From the NCBI RefSeq assembly GCF_900324485.2, contig NC_046654.1, positions 12,878,562-12,942,561 of the forward strand: 64,000 nt of DNA, given 5' to 3'. This DNA comes from Mastacembelus armatus (lineage: Eukaryota > Chordata > Actinopteri > Synbranchiformes > Mastacembelidae). The notes beneath the pieces were generated by a model. That model worked only from the letters and a program-made list of their open reading frames with translations, did no database searches and was not told the origin of the DNA. Positions 1 through 15,499 of the stretch are shown here, one piece after another; the stretch's first letter is position 1; each line of letters begins with the position of its first letter. The position numbers and the translations under genes were made by a program.

Positions 1-185
1 ACGTTTTGGGCTGTCATTTCTTAGATAGGTTAGGTAATGTTGAGTGTGTCAATTACTTGCCATTCTAGCAACACCTCAATGGCTTTAAGTTCTGGCTTAG
101 TCGCTACAGTGTGTTTACCCATATGTGTGTGCATAGAGATAATTCAAAGGCTGGGATACACTAAGTCTTTCAGGTCTGTCCTCAC

Positions 186-2980
186 CTCATCCTCTGTTGC
201 CGTCTTAGGAAGTCTCAGATGTGTGGCATTTATTCCAATCTGCATAAAAATAATTGAGTTAAAGTTGCAACAACTCACAGTATATGCTTAACTGCATGTA
301 AATCCCTTAAATATAAGAAGGTTATGTAACCTCTGCCGCTGCCTTCATCTTCATGCTGATATACAGATTTGAATCATCACGGTCTCCAACCTGCAAAGAT
401 GTATAGTTTTACTTAACCTGCCTGTATCAAAGGACTGGCCATGTCACCCAGACAGACGCACTTACAATAATATGTCCACCAACAAGATGAAAAGCTTTTT
501 ACTGCACATTCATACACTCTGTATCCATGCAGTTGGACAAACAATTGAAGCGCATACAACTGACCCAAATCTTTACCTGCCAACCATCTCCAGGGGAAGG
601 CCATGGGAAAGCAAATGGCAAAATTAGGCCCCATCCAAAAACATGTTCTGACACTGAGCCGTAAGGAAGCCCACCTTCCTCTTACCTGTAAAACCACTAG
701 GCCAGGTCTGAAGTTGGGGTCCTGAAGCTTCATTTGCTCCACATCTTTCTTCAGACGCTCCCTCACCTGCCTGAGAAAACACAACAACAGAACTGTTAAC
801 CTCTGTGACTACATAAAAAGGACAACTTTTCCTCCTAAAGCAGCTTAGGTCCTTAGACAACTGCAGGAAAAGGCAGCACACGTTTCATCCAACAAGAAGT
901 GTGCTGTTTTATACTTTATGCAGCCTCCCCTCTGCTGGGTAGGCAGCATAAAGCACAAGGATGCAAGGTTGAAAAAACTGGTGCAAAAAACTGGATCGGT
1001 GACTGGAATGAGGCTGGACTCACTGGAGGCTGTGGTGGAGAAATGCACACAGTAAAAGGTAAAGGCCACCCTGGAATGCACTGACAACTCACGTCACAGG
1101 AGATCATTCATCCCTACTGCCATCAGGCTATACAACACTTTAACCAATGGCAGATGACAACTGGACTGTTACTGGGTACTCAATATTTTCACTACAATAT
1201 AACCTATATTTTCCTTTGGGGATTAATAAAGTTGATCTTATTTCATCTCATGACAGGTATAGAATTCATGCAGCATTTTGACAAACCACATTAGGACCTT
1301 ATGGTACTAAAGCTACAGGCCCAACTCAGGTTACAGATTTTGAGCAGATTTTGGCTATTTCATTGTGAAACAGCTACCATAATCATTTTCAGTCCTCAGC
1401 CATCAATCAGAGAATTCAAGAGACTTGTCTTATCTTTAGTTGTTGCCTTCACATTATATTGAATCATTTAAAAGGTCTGGAGATTGGGAAACATCCCCAT
1501 TCTTTGCCTTGAGTGAATGGATAAGACACATCTGAGCCTAAACAAGACAGAGATTAGTAAACTGATACAAACACATACCAGCTGGAGAACAACTACAGAC
1601 ACCTAGCTACTGGATTTCAGCTCAGAGAATTTAAAATCTAAAATCCATAATGTTTATCTACACCCAAGCTCAACCCTAATTACATCTATTTTAACATGAT
1701 CACTTGCACAACCCTGCTTTATTTATCTCTGTAGATGAGACTGGAATAAGATTTGAGTACTCTTCACCCTGTGATTATTATTGATTATGATAGCATGACA
1801 CCCAGGACAAAAGAAACTAAAGACTATCACTAAAAATATGTATCATTCTCAAACTCAGTAAAAATCAGTCATTATAACATAATGGATCATTTGTCAATTT
1901 AAGAGAAATTGCAATAAACAAACAGGTTTAATACAATACACAGCATACAGTAGATGAACCTATTGCTTCTTTGAAGAACACACTTGTGGATAGCTGACCA
2001 TAGAAAAAAACATTTCCTGAAAGAAAGAGTCGATCTCAATCCATAAATCTCACTTGTGCACAAACCAACGGTCAGTTGTAGTATCAGAGATAATAAAAGT
2101 AAACGCTGCTACTGAAGGGACAGCATGTCTGTACAGAAGCTGTGCATCTCATTAGTGATGAATGACACTATTTAATAAGTTCAGTGAGGGCAGTGATCAG
2201 GCTGCAGGTTGGTGTGTCTTGTGACAACCACATGCAACAGAAAATCCTGCAGTTTGTAGTGAAGGGACAGCTGTGTCTCTTTACCCAAAATATTTGTGCG
2301 TTTTGGTACAGTGAGCATTAGTATCTGGATCCATTCAAAACTCCAACTACACAAAAGACACGAGGAACCCATTTTGGGAGACAGTTACATGATTGTGAAA
2401 AGTAATATTGGGCTTAGTAAGAGGTGTTGACCCGTCTGACCACTAAATAGGACAAAGATCACAACACACCCCCCTCTGGTTCTTACATAATAACGTTACT
2501 GCAGGACTTGTAGTAACGCTACTTCATTTTCAACTAGAGTTCAGTGACCTAACCTTAAACATTACCAGCCAAATGAATTTATAAGTGCAACATTTAGACA
2601 GCACTGTCAGGAATCAACGCCCCATGAAAACTGTGACAGTTTGTTGTGATTTTTCAGCGGGTTATCTTTAACAGTGGTTAGACGTTGGCTGCACATTAGA
2701 CTCACGTGGCCCTCACCAAACTAATATAAGAAAACATTTCCTGATTTCAGCGCGGGAAAGACCAGTTTGTTTAAATAAATAAAAATGTCAACTGTGACAC
2801 CAGTAACGTTAACTTTAGATTTTATTAATGTAACTTAAATGGCTAACGTTAAGTGTTAGTTACCTGCCGAGCTAGCAAGTTACACAGACACATGTTCAGG
2901 CTGCTGCACCCAAGTGATGCATAAAAAGTGGGTAATACTTACGCTGAAACCTCTTTCCCGCTTATGATTTGAGCTGACAT
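186..2980 (-). CDS. mthfd1: C1-tetrahydrofolate synthase, cytoplasmic (5' part, exons 1-4)
   Basis: Trifunctional cytosolic folate enzyme (methylene-THF dehydrogenase, methenyl-THF cyclohydrolase, formyl-THF synthetase). Only the N-terminus of the dehydrogenase/cyclohydrolase domain lies here; the gene continues past the left edge. Coding exons on the minus strand are 2980-2943, 770-686, 390-331 and 239-186, all with GT donors and AG acceptors and matching phase, giving 79 residues from MSAQIISGKEVSAQVRERLK to LPKTATEDE. The conserved SNLYIS-MK segment carries the catalytic Tyr (residue 51) and Lys (residue 55), equivalent to human Tyr52 and Lys56. The start ATG at 2980 is the only one in exon 1 that joins in frame. 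Intron 1 (771-2942) holds a LINE fragment. The order 'KEVSAQVRERL' fits MTHFD1 better than mitochondrial MTHFD2/MTHFD1L. The gene is head to head with the C14orf28 homolog. Confidence 0.93.
895..1257 (+). mobile_element. 3' fragment of a Rex1/CR1-like LINE
   Basis: The plus strand resembles the end of a teleost non-LTR retrotransposon ORF. One frame reads DARLKKLVQKTGSVTGMRLD then DSLEAVVEKC, and another, after an apparent internal deletion near 1085, reads RRSFIPTAIRLYN. These are typical of the region just downstream of the reverse transcriptase in Rex1/CR1/L2-like LINEs. It ends in a short A/T-rich 3' UTR with GGGGATTAATAAAGTTGATC. The copy is 5'-truncated and frame-broken, and sits in mthfd1 intron 1 in the opposite orientation. 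Exact clade is uncertain. Confidence 0.72.
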
Positions 2981-3917
2981 CTCGTGGTCCTGAGGAGCAC
3001 TGTGGTTTCTTCCAAAAATACAAGTTTATTCAAAAAGTGTCCAGAGTAGACGGCGCTTAGGCTCCATCCACAAATCCAGTAACAACGCTAGAAATCCGCG
3101 TAATAACTTTCAGGAATACCCTCTAACATATAACGTCTGGTCGCCGGAGTGCGTGACCGCAAAGTAGGGCGGGGCTACTGCCAAACTGTCAGCTCTGACA
3201 GCCAATCATACACAACGGTACGACACGCGAGGAGACCGTATTGACCAATCATATTCACATCTCTGCTCTGCCACCCACAGAAGGGGCGGCAACACTGGCG
3301 GGACAGAGGACGAGAATCAGCAGAGGGCAGCACTCGGATTAGTAGGATTCATCTGAGTCCCACTAAATTAATGTTATCTTTAATAAATGTGGTGCCTGTA
3401 TTTAGAGGTTAATGAACATGTTGTTTTAGTTTGGGCCAAATATGCAAATGATATGACGTTTTTAAGCCGCTGCCAGCTTGCATTAAATATTAGAAGAAGA
3501 AAAATGGTGCGTTGCATTTAACTCGTAAATGCAATTATCCCTTCATAAAGCTGTGTCCCCAGGTTTAGAAACGTTTTGAATGAATAAAAGTCAAAATGCA
3601 CATTATCTACTCTGGATGTTAATAAATGACAATACTATTTACAATATTTGACTCAAGTAAAGTAAAAGGTTGTGACAACAATCCCTTTGCTTTTTTTTAA
3701 CTGCAACTTCGACATATCCGATATGTTTGAACGCATCATCAGATTATCTGTCAAAAAAAAAGCCTATAGCAGTGTTTGTAGTCACCTTACTGGTCCAAAT
3801 TTAACGTTTAGTCGACGTCGTTTCTGATCGCTTCAGCGGGATATTCAACAGAAAGCTCTAGAAAATATTGTTATCTGCCTTTAGTCCAATGTAGGACCTG
3901 ATGAACCCCGGAGCGCT
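2981..3917. promoter_or_regulatory. Shared intergenic promoter region between mthfd1 and the C14orf28 homolog
   Basis: 937 bp separate two divergent start codons. The stretch at 3040-3350 is GC- and CpG-rich relative to its surroundings and contains CCAAT-type boxes in both orientations (for example GCCAATCATA near 3201 and GACCAATCAT near 3243). A second CpG-richer patch (3810-3930) lies next to the C14orf28 start. No coding potential was seen. Assignment as promoter is inferred from position and composition. Confidence 0.5.
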
Positions 3918-6246
<2,329 letters not shown>

Positions 6247-7364
6247 AGCCATATTATCTCAAGTGGACATACAGATGATGAGCAGGGGTCACACCAAGCA
6301 CAAAAGCATTACTCCACCTCTCCTTTTATTATTTTTGGCATGACACCATGGACTGCATCACATACAGTGTAATCATGTTTTTCAGCTTATCACATCATTA
6401 AGAGTTTTAATTAATTCCTATCATGTGCTCCCTGTGAGAGTTCTGTATGACATATGCTTCAATTCTCCTGATTGCTTGCAGAAAGCTTACTGTGCAAAAG
6501 GAAAATGACTTCTTGTTTGGGCATGCTTGGAATCCAAGAATATGATGGACTATAATAGTTCTCAGTTGATATGCATACAATTAACAGTGCAATATGCATA
6601 TAGTGTGCATTACCTGCCACACAGCAGAAAGTGATGTGATGCTAGAACTGGTTGGAAAAAATGTTTTTTAAATAGATTACAATGTGAGGGTGTGTTTTCT
6701 ATTGAGGACCCTAGTTCAGGAGATGTCATTGAGTATATACCATTTCCACTGTATTTTCAGGTTTACAGTTTTACTAGTGTGTGTTTCGCCCTCTCACCCT
6801 CTCCTGAAATTAATCTGGTGCTTTTTATATTTACACTGTGTTCTAAGGATAAGAATCAACTTTAAAAAAAGGCCAAGTTTCATGTCATTCAAGGTTAACG
6901 TCTTGATTTTAAGAGGCGTTTAAGGTGAAGGCAAACGTTTAATAGCGGGAGCGCATGTTGAAGTACAAAGTTCTTATGTTTTATAAATGTTGAGGTAGTC
7001 TGACATGTCTTTTCTGACACTACAAGCTTAAATAAGCTGTTCAAGCATTTTAACACACAAGCTCAGCACATGCTGCAGCCCTGCTAACACATATGTCAAT
7101 TTACACAATCATAATCTTTTATAACCTAAATGAATTACTGGTATCATACAGTGCCTCAACCCATTTGTGAAAGTGAATTGTGTTGAGCTGAAATCCTTAA
7201 GATTAGGTTTCAGTGGCAGTTTTTCTATGCTGATATTGTCTCTAAGATGAAAATATAATCATTTTGAAGTACATGTGTATTGACTCGTTTTGTTGCTTGT
7301 ACGCACAGCATGTAGGTATAACAAGAAACCACATCAGAGCAGACAGTACCTTTTAAGGCAGGCA

Positions 7365-7370
7365 TTTATT
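7365..7370 (-). other. klhl28: Putative klhl28 polyadenylation signal
   Basis: AATAAA on the minus strand (TTTATT on plus), about 3.1 kb downstream of the klhl28 stop. It implies a long 3' UTR from 10469 to about 7350. Nearer signals may also be used. Confidence 0.35.
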
Positions 7371-7720
7371 TTAAACTGGGTACAACTGCATCACACAAAC
7401 TGACTAAAATGTATGTAAAATGTGTTCAATCAAAAACATGATGAAATGTGAAAAGCTACGGTTTCTACACCTAGGGTTATCTTGTACTTCCAGTATTAAT
7501 CCACAGGATATAAAAATTCAAGATCATCACCTTACTCCAGACACACAATGGGAAATGTAAAAGAAGCAGAGTGGTCATTTGGCTAACATTGACATCAGTT
7601 TCAAAGGATTTTACTTTCATACACAAACAGAGTGGCAGACCAGGCATCAGTCATCCTTCTGCTTTCCTTGAACAAGCACTTTGGTGAGTGGTGGCAAAGA
7701 CATGACATTGGTTAGGCCAT

Positions 7721-7726
7721 AATAAA
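7721..7726 (+). other. Putative C14orf28-homolog polyadenylation signal
   Basis: AATAAA on the plus strand about 1.47 kb after the stop codon at 6246. No other gene lies in between, so 6247-7745 is best read as 3' UTR. It lies inside the region a long klhl28 3' UTR would cover. Confidence 0.35.
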
Positions 7727-7745
7727 ATGTGTCTAGACTATTTCA

Positions 7746-10469
7746 ACATCCCTTCTTTTTGCAGATTCACGTTTGCAGATTTCATCAGCCTCTCTCTGAA
7801 ATCCACTACACTAGTAGTAAGTATACACCTCAGTAATCATGACAGCGTACATAACATGGATGCTAGAAGAATCATGGCAGCAGCACATAATTACGCCTGC
7901 GTGATTTGTGCTATGGCTGTAAAGTGACTAACAAAATCTATTACAAAAGATCAAACAAATCAGGTTACCAAAGAAACAATACAAATTATAAATACAAAAA
8001 ACTCATTCACATCTTTCTAAATTAATATACATATTTGCAGAATTTGAAAAATGGGCTGCTTATTAATTTCACCTTCTAAATAAACCAACCAAAAAAAAAA
8101 AAAAAATGTTTTAATGTAATGCATTAATGTTTTCCTCTAACACATCAAGTTTAGTGTACAAGGGCAAAGTAGAATAGCTCATTTTGTTTAGTGTTTACAA
8201 TATTTGTAAGTGGTGAAAAATGACAATTGTTTCAAGGTGAATCTATCTATGAGCAATCCATTTGAACCAGCCTAAATAAACACATGCCTTGTACAAATGA
8301 ACCAGGATGCACAACAAAACGACGACACACAATACGTCTGGTTGGATGAGACAAATTCAGGGGTACCATTGGATGTTTCATTAGACATCCACATTAACAG
8401 CCAACAGTGTGGATCAACAAACATGCCATGTGGGGTTTTGTTACAGCAATATGAGATGCCTTGGCTTTTTAATGAGACAAACACAAAATGTATTCAATCA
8501 ACAGACAGAACAGCAGTCTTATTGCATTATCTAAATGCCATTAGCCTAAATTAAAAAATGTACAAATTACATATGTATTAAATTGTTTGGTAAGTGCAAT
8601 GCAGAGCTTGGTTAAAATGTGTAAACATCAGTGCACAAAGCAACTCAAACTAGACTTGAACATGAACAGTGACTCCACAGCAGCCTTCCCTAGTCTAGTG
8701 CCCCCTCTATTGCTGTGCATTGCTTGACTCAGTTGAGCCCAAGGTAGCAAAGAGTGTCAGCCTGGAGCCAAACACACCCAGGGGGGAGCACTCTATGTCT
8801 GCAAGTCTCGCTGACAGTGGCAATTTGGCCTGAGTTGGCTAGCACAGCCCTTGGTTCTTCATCATCTATCCCCATGTAACATGAATGTAATGCTTCAGCA
8901 ATAATGACGCCATGTTTTGATTCTGGCACAGAAGGGAAGCTGTTTCTAGCACAAGGGTTTGCACAGATGCCTGTCCCAAATAAATGGGCCATGTTTTGGC
9001 ACTTCCCATGAAACCCGTGAACAGATTACCTCAAATCTGAACTTGCAAGCAAGAGCAGGTGTCAGTCCCAATGATAGGCATAAAGTCTTGTTCATAGCTA
9101 AGAATGACATTAGACCCTGTGGCCAATGTTAGGGAACAAGTATGTTGACAAAATATTTTAAATAATTATAGTAAAGGGAAAGTTGAACCAAAGTGCCAAT
9201 TTATTATTATTTTTTGTTTACTTTTAGGAAATTAAATTAGGGAGGACAGATGTTCGTGGTTGTTCCTTTTGAGAAGGACTTTTTTTTTTATTGCATGCTT
9301 AGGGACCATTTTTAGTTCATGGATTTTAACACACAGAAATCAAAATTAACATCTTACACTGTAATTTAGCAGGCTGAACAAAAAGTGATATAACTGTGTG
9401 AGGCAACACAGACAAACTGCTGAATCCTGAATCCTAAATATAGCACCAGTTGGTATTGTATACAGACCAAAGGGTGAGAAGAGGGCCAAGGTTCATTTCA
9501 AATGGTTTGAAGAGCAGTGAGCGCATGACCCGACCTTAGGAAGATGTGACGGAAGCCAGAACATGGGGATTTTTTTTAAATGGCTCCCAGGATGAAGCAG
9601 AGACTAGCGGCCAACACTCTCAGGAGAATTCTCCGTTCACCACTACGTTGACCCTTGGAACTGAACAACACACACATCCTCGCACACACTAGTGACCCAG
9701 TGCAGAAAAACATTTACAGGCAATGCACTAGAGGATATATTCATATCTATATATTTCACTAAGACTATTTACAGGAGAGAAAAAGGCAGCCCTTTCTGAG
9801 AAAGTATAAAGATTCCAACTTTTCTCTTCTTTGTGAAGCACTGATTTTGAAGCAGAACTCCTCTGTTGCTGAGCCTGAGCATCAGTTCTGCACACAAACA
9901 CGTAACAAAACAAAACTCTTTATCTGACATGCACATACCCCTCGAGCATACACACAGACACACTACATGGCCAACAACCACATATTCACACAAATACACA
10001 AGCAAACTGCAGTTTCTACAAAATTTGAACATGTGGTTCTGGTTGCAGCAGGAAAATGAGGGAAAAGTGTTAAACGATGAATGGCATGAAGGAAACAAAG
10101 TCCTCTAACATAACAAGCTTTCTCCCACAGTCCTCTGGAAAATGGCTGAGTCTTCACTGTGGTCCAGCAGCAGTAGAGCGGTCACCTTCTCAGGCCCATG
10201 ACAAAAGCTGTCCAATAATTTTTCCTTTCTTATCTGAACAAATTCGTACCTCTTCTTCAGCTCTGTAAGCCACGCTTGCCGACCCGCTCTAAGCCAGCCA
10301 GCTAGCCCAGCACATCCATCGAGCACGTTTATTTCCTCCGGTGTTCATGTCATGTACAGCGCTCCTCTGCACCTTGAGGATGAATGTGGGGAAGGAGAAG
10401 GAGACAACAAAAAAGAAAAGTCTTTGTGTCTAAATTCTCTTAATGAGTCCTAGCTGGCTGGGCCATGGG
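7746..10469 (-). other. Probable klhl28 3' UTR / intergenic DNA
   Basis: No convincing coding exon on either strand. Open frames here are short (70-110 codons) and show no recognisable domain. The AT-rich content with scattered A/T runs fits a long 3' UTR of klhl28, read on the minus strand. Confidence 0.4.
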
Positions 10470-13400
10470 TCAAAGGGCAGTCAGACCAAAGTTACAACGG
10501 CAATACATCATGCCACTTGAGTCCAACCAGCTGTCTGAGATAGGGTCGTAGCGCTGGACAGTGTTCAGGTAGGATGACCCAGAGTGACCTCCCACCACAT
10601 AGAGGTAGTTGTCCACAATAGCAGAGCCCACACCTGTGAGGCAAAGACAACAGTCACATGTGGTCAATCAGAGGCTTTGATGTCCATTATCTGGATGCAA
10701 TCATCACAGTATCTTCACATTGATCCTACCAAGCAACGTACAAACACAGGGTTTCATCAAAATCACACATTTAACAAGGATAAAAGAAACTCACCAGTGC
10801 GTGGTTCGTTCATGGGCCGACAGGCTGTCCATTGGTTCTGGTGGGGGTCATACCTTTCAATGCTAGACAGATGTGACACACCGTTGTGTCCGCCCACCAC
10901 AAATATGAAACCGAGCATGACGCCTACTCCGAAGTTGATCCTCTTATCTGCCATGGGGGCTACCATTTCCCAGGCATCCTTGCTGGGGTCATAACGCTCC
11001 ACACTGCAGAGCAGAAATAGCTGTGTTAACAAAAGGGGTCTTAAGAACATTAAGCAGAAGTGGTAGCTGGCTATGCAGCTAGTTTTGTGCCTCGATTTGG
11101 AAGCATCTATTGGTGAAACCTTTCTAGAAGCACTCTGAATAATTGCCAAGTTTCCTGCCTATCTAGCACCTACAGCATATTCAGAAAGTATTCAGATCCC
11201 CTTCACTTTTTTCAATGTTATGTTGCAGTCTGATACTACATTGCTTCATTTTTTTCCTCTCAATCTACACCCAGTGCCACACAATGACAAGGTGAAAAGA
11301 GAATTTTAGGAATGTTTGTAAGTTTATTAAAAAAAAAAGAAAAAAAAAAAAAAAAAAAAGGAAAAACTGAAATATCACATTTACATAAATATTCAGACCC
11401 CTTGCAATAACCTGAAAATTAGCTCAGGCGCCTTCAAAAGCGAAGGGGGTCTGAATGCATTTTATCTTTAATTTCAAAACACACCAATAAAGGGTTTTCA
11501 GACAATCCTGCTTACTGCTTTACCACATGCCAAAAAAAACAAACAAACCATACCATAAAAGGACACATACATTCAGTGACATTACAATACAACTTGTAAT
11601 AAGGCCAAACACACTGGTGAATTACAGCATTTGACCAGAGTCAAATGAACCTCCTGACAGTCAGCAGGGGCAATCGGGGATTGTTTTGCTGTATGCAAGG
11701 ACATAAGCCACTGGGGAAAGTTTAAAACAACAAAAAAAAGTCCCCAAAGATACTTTGTCCAAACACATTTTCCTAAGGGATTTTGAGAGTCAAGGAAACA
11801 AGCAATAGACGGTGCTCTCTAGAGATCTGACAGCAACAACTGAGGTCTAACCAGCAGCACACAATCAGGCACTCTCTCAATAAAACTTCAGCAACCACTC
11901 GTCCTGATTCCTCTTCACACATTAATTGCCCCCATGGCCATTTTCTCAGCAACACTTGACATCCTTCACTTGATTGCCAGTTCTATTAAAAAAAAAAAAA
12001 AAAAAACTAACAAGACCTTGAGACAGCCAGGTTTGGAGGTCTGCAAGCAGGACAGGGTTCTCACAGGAAAGACTGCAGCTCGACCTTATGTTACCAATGT
12101 CAAACGTAGGAACAAAGAACATTGAACATTTTGATCCTGAACAACAAAGTGATTAACCTTTATCCATTAAACATGCTGCAAATGTACAAGGTATGCACGA
12201 TGGTCCTATTCACATTACACAAACGAACAGCTGCCTTTGAGGACATTGATTAAGGTAATGCATTATCTAGCCCTTCAACCATCACAACGAATTGCCTAAC
12301 CCCAATCTAAATGCAATATTAAAGCCCTCAAATAGCTCTTAGAACCCATGTCAAAGGGAAAACAGGCCAAAACGTCCTCACTCATTGTATAAAACACAAA
12401 TCTTTGGTTGTGTTTAAATGTGCTTTATCAATAATTTGATTTAAAACTGGCTCACACATGCAGAAGGTTTGATCAGATTCTTGCTTTCATACAGTTCATT
12501 AGAATGTAAGACATGTTACTCCATATTATTTATTCTTACTGTTTAACAGTGCATGTGTGAGCATGTGTGTATAAAAACATACTTGCAAGTTACATGCATT
12601 TTAACAGGTAAAGTATAGCTATTTTCTTTCTCATTACCTGTTCATATGGGCCGGGCCATAGCCTCCAATAGCATACACCATGCCATCCAGCACAGCTGTG
12701 GCAAAGCAGCTACGGGATTTTGTCATGGGTGCCACAGGCTGCCATTCCTTCAACTTGGGGACGTATTTCTCCACCGACTGGAGGTAGTATTGGCCATCAT
12801 AGCCCCCAAGAGCATACAGCTCTCCAGCTAGGACCACCACTCCGAGAGTGCTGCGGCACTCAGCCATACGCTCCACTGAGGACCAGGTGTTGCTTTCAGG
12901 ATCCCAGCTCTCCACTGTGCTCTCGTGTCTCCGGTAGCTAATGCCTTGTCTCATGTGCGTGGCGATGCCTCCCACCACATACACCTTGTGGTCCAGCACA
13001 GCCACTCCAAACTCATATCGGGGCACACTGAGAGGGGCCAGTCCTATCCATGAATCTGTCTGAGGGAAATACATTTCCATGCTGCAGGAGAAAGACAGAC
13101 ATCATTCAATAAATTATTTTTAATATAGGGGATAGATAATATAGCAGTTTTAATAGTGCATACAAGTATTACCAAGACATTAACATTACCTTTCCAATGT
13201 GGCAAACAGTCCAGCCTTGCCTCCTACTGCAAGAAGCACCTTTGGTGCACACCTGGGCCGTGCGGACAGTACAGTCTGATAGGAAAGCCGATGCTCAGGC
13301 ATAAAATGATATTTGAGGGCCTCATTGAGGAGATGCTTGCATGCATGGTCATCTCGTATAAGGTGGTTGGCTTCATATAAACGAGTAAGGAATTTGACGC

Positions 13401-14175
13401 TAAGGAGTGGAAGGCGAACACAGTGCAGCAGCTGAGCCAGATGTTGCTGTCTCTCAGTTACATCATATTTGATCCAAGATTCCAGGGCATAAAATACAGT
13501 CTCCTCTGTGACCACCTTAAGGCAATCATTGGACACAATTTCATCCAACTCGGCCCGTGTCAGTTCGAAAAACTCTTCTGTCTGACAAACTTCTTCAAAG
13601 TTCTCACAGATGAACTTAGTCGCAGCCAAGCACAGGTCATGACAGCCGTATGTCTCTGCAAAGCGGGAAATGCCTATACAGTTCCCAGCATCCAGCTGGC
13701 TCTCTAAAAAGGAGCAGCACTCCTTAAGTACTAACTTAACCTGAAGTAAGTTGGCAGCCGGTAGCAGAGATTCCACTGTTTCCTGGGAGATAAACACTGT
13801 GCCAGTGTAGGCATATTCAACAATGGCCTGGAAGACAAAGTGAAAGTGTCACAAACAAAAGCCATGTTACAGCTTTTAATCACTGTGGTTAATGTCTGCT
13901 GGCTCCAAACATACCTGCAAGGCAGCCTCATCAATGCACTGGAATTCCACCTCAGAAGTCTCCTTTTCTGACAGGTTACCCGTGAACATGGCCTTGAAGT
14001 AAGGGCTGATGCTGGCCAGCACTACTTTGTGAGCATGGATCTTAGCATCCCCCACACGCAGAACAATGTCACATAGTTCATGATCCTGCCGCAAGAGCTG
14101 GAGGCCTTGCAGCAGCTGCTCTGAGTGAGGCCGTGTCAGACTGGCAAACATATAGGACTGGTCCTGCTGGTCCAT
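10470..14175 (-). CDS. klhl28: Kelch-like protein 28 (BTB-BACK-Kelch)
   Basis: Five coding exons on the minus strand (14175-13915, 13827-13190, 13081-12638, 11003-10795, 10633-10470) give 571 residues, exactly the human KLHL28 length. Domains in order: BTB (about 30-135; HELCDIVLRVGDAKIHAHKV), BACK (about 140-240; ETYGCHDLCLAATKFICENF), then six kelch repeats (about 290-571) with the usual double-glycine turns such as VVGGIATH, ALGGYDGQYY, AIGGYGPAHM and VVGGHSGSSY. The protein ends CRCNFGLTAL. The family acts as substrate adaptor for cullin-3 ubiquitin ligases; specific substrates cannot be read from sequence. The acceptor AG of the first coding exon immediately precedes the ATG, so the 5' UTR lies in a separate exon ending near 15025. 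The 1.6-kb intron 11004-12637 carries a Tc1-like remnant. Divergent from togaram1. Confidence 0.97.
11171..11466. mobile_element. Degraded non-autonomous Tc1/mariner-like element
   Basis: The left end CAGCATATTCAGAAAGTATT and following CAGATCCCCTTCACTTTTTT match the terminal inverted repeat of common teleost Tc1-like transposons. The right side has GCGAAGGGGGTCTGAATGCA, an inverted but shortened counterpart. The interior has the typical A-rich run and AACTGAAATATCACATTTAC followed by ATTCAGACCCCTTGCAATAA. It has no transposase frame. It lies in a klhl28 intron. Confidence 0.7.
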
Positions 14176-15025
14176 CTGAGAGTAGGAAAAGACAGATCAG
14201 TGCAGTCCTGACACTTTGTAAAGGCTACTGACTCAGTAAATTAACTGGCATCTAACTAATAATTATCAGGAACCACTGTAAATCCTAGATATCAAACCAT
14301 TTTTATCTCATCTATGATGCTACAAGCCTGAAAAGTACCAACAGGCCTGTAACTAATGACGTAATTACAGCACACTTCAGAAACATGACTGGACGGTATG
14401 ATGCATTCAGGGATCTTTGGAAGTTATAGTAATTTTTCCGACCCATTCTGTTAGCAGTCTACTGCCAGGCAGCTAAATAAGGATGATCCGAATGCTTAAA
14501 GGTAACCAATAGTACTGATCTGAACCATGCACATTTCAGGTTAAGCTCAACCCATCTCCCCCAAAGCTGTCCTGCATTTATACGTTATGACTTTCCGTCT
14601 CATTAACGTTAAGTGTTAGTTTATTGATTGGGGCCTGGGCTTGCTTTCTGAACGGAGGACATGGCCAGATCAAAACTCGCTAGCTGCTCTTAGCTTTGCA
14701 ATCAGCAGACTGCTAATGCGCTAGCTAACACACTGTAAAACCCACCGACCGCTTGGCAGTTCACAGTTTTTCAGTATCATCGTGTTTACATTAACAACAG
14801 TATTCATGCCTCGGTCGTATTGTTCGACTCCAACAAACACACAGTGCCCCACGGTCTTTTATGGCATTGCAGTCAGCGCAGGTTAGCTGCTAAAAATAAA
14901 CACGGTTACTGTGGCTAGCTGCATCATTGATTGATACACAGGAACATGGCTGACACATAAAAACGTGACGTTTATAGCGGGCTGTCAGATAACTTTTTAC
15001 ATCGGCAAACCAAGTAAAACAAACC

Positions 15026-15200
15026 TATACTCCGTCTGCTGTGCCGCTGTAATGGATGATTTTGCAGTGGCGGAGTTCAGCGACGGCGGCGACGACTGAG
15101 AACCCCGGGCGGCTATCAGGAAAACAACCTTATGCCAAGCTCGTCCCAAAGCTGCACAGATGAGCCCTTATAGCAGCGACGGCACAAAGCACTCCCACTT
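15026..15200 (-). promoter_or_regulatory. klhl28: klhl28 promoter and 5' UTR exon 1
   Basis: On the minus strand a donor site (GTATAG|GTTTG, exon end at 15025) is preceded by CpG-rich sequence (GGCGGCGACGACTGAG region near 15085 on plus). This matches an untranslated first exon splicing to the coding exon whose acceptor abuts the ATG. Transcription start not determined. Confidence 0.5.
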
Positions 15201-15409
15201 CCGCTGCTTTCAAAATAAAAGGCCGGTTACAGCTATTTGTAAGGAAGAGCCAAATATATTTGGATGTTTTTGTTAAGAATGTGTTTGCTTCTTTTTAACT
15301 AATTAAATAGTCATTTTATAGCGTCTATATATTTTTAAAATAATTTTTGTGCACTGTAAAAATGAAAAGATTGCACTCATTTTGTAGTGTAAATGACAAT
15401 GCAATGAAG

Positions 15410-15410
<1 letters not shown>

Positions 15411-15476
<66 letters not shown>

Positions 15477-15499
15477 TTATCTGTCCGTCTGTCCGTCTA
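15411..15499. repeat. (ATCT)n microsatellite with degenerate tail
   Basis: About 17 ATCT tetramers followed by related units (ATTT, GTCC GTCT). The upstream text AATGACAATGCAATGAAGT resembles a LINE 3' end, where ATCT tails are common in fish. It lies between the klhl28 and togaram1 promoters. Confidence 0.9.

Noticed and set aside
8272-8992. Three frames of 70-87 codons
   Set aside because: No domain or homology; they lie in the probable klhl28 3' UTR.
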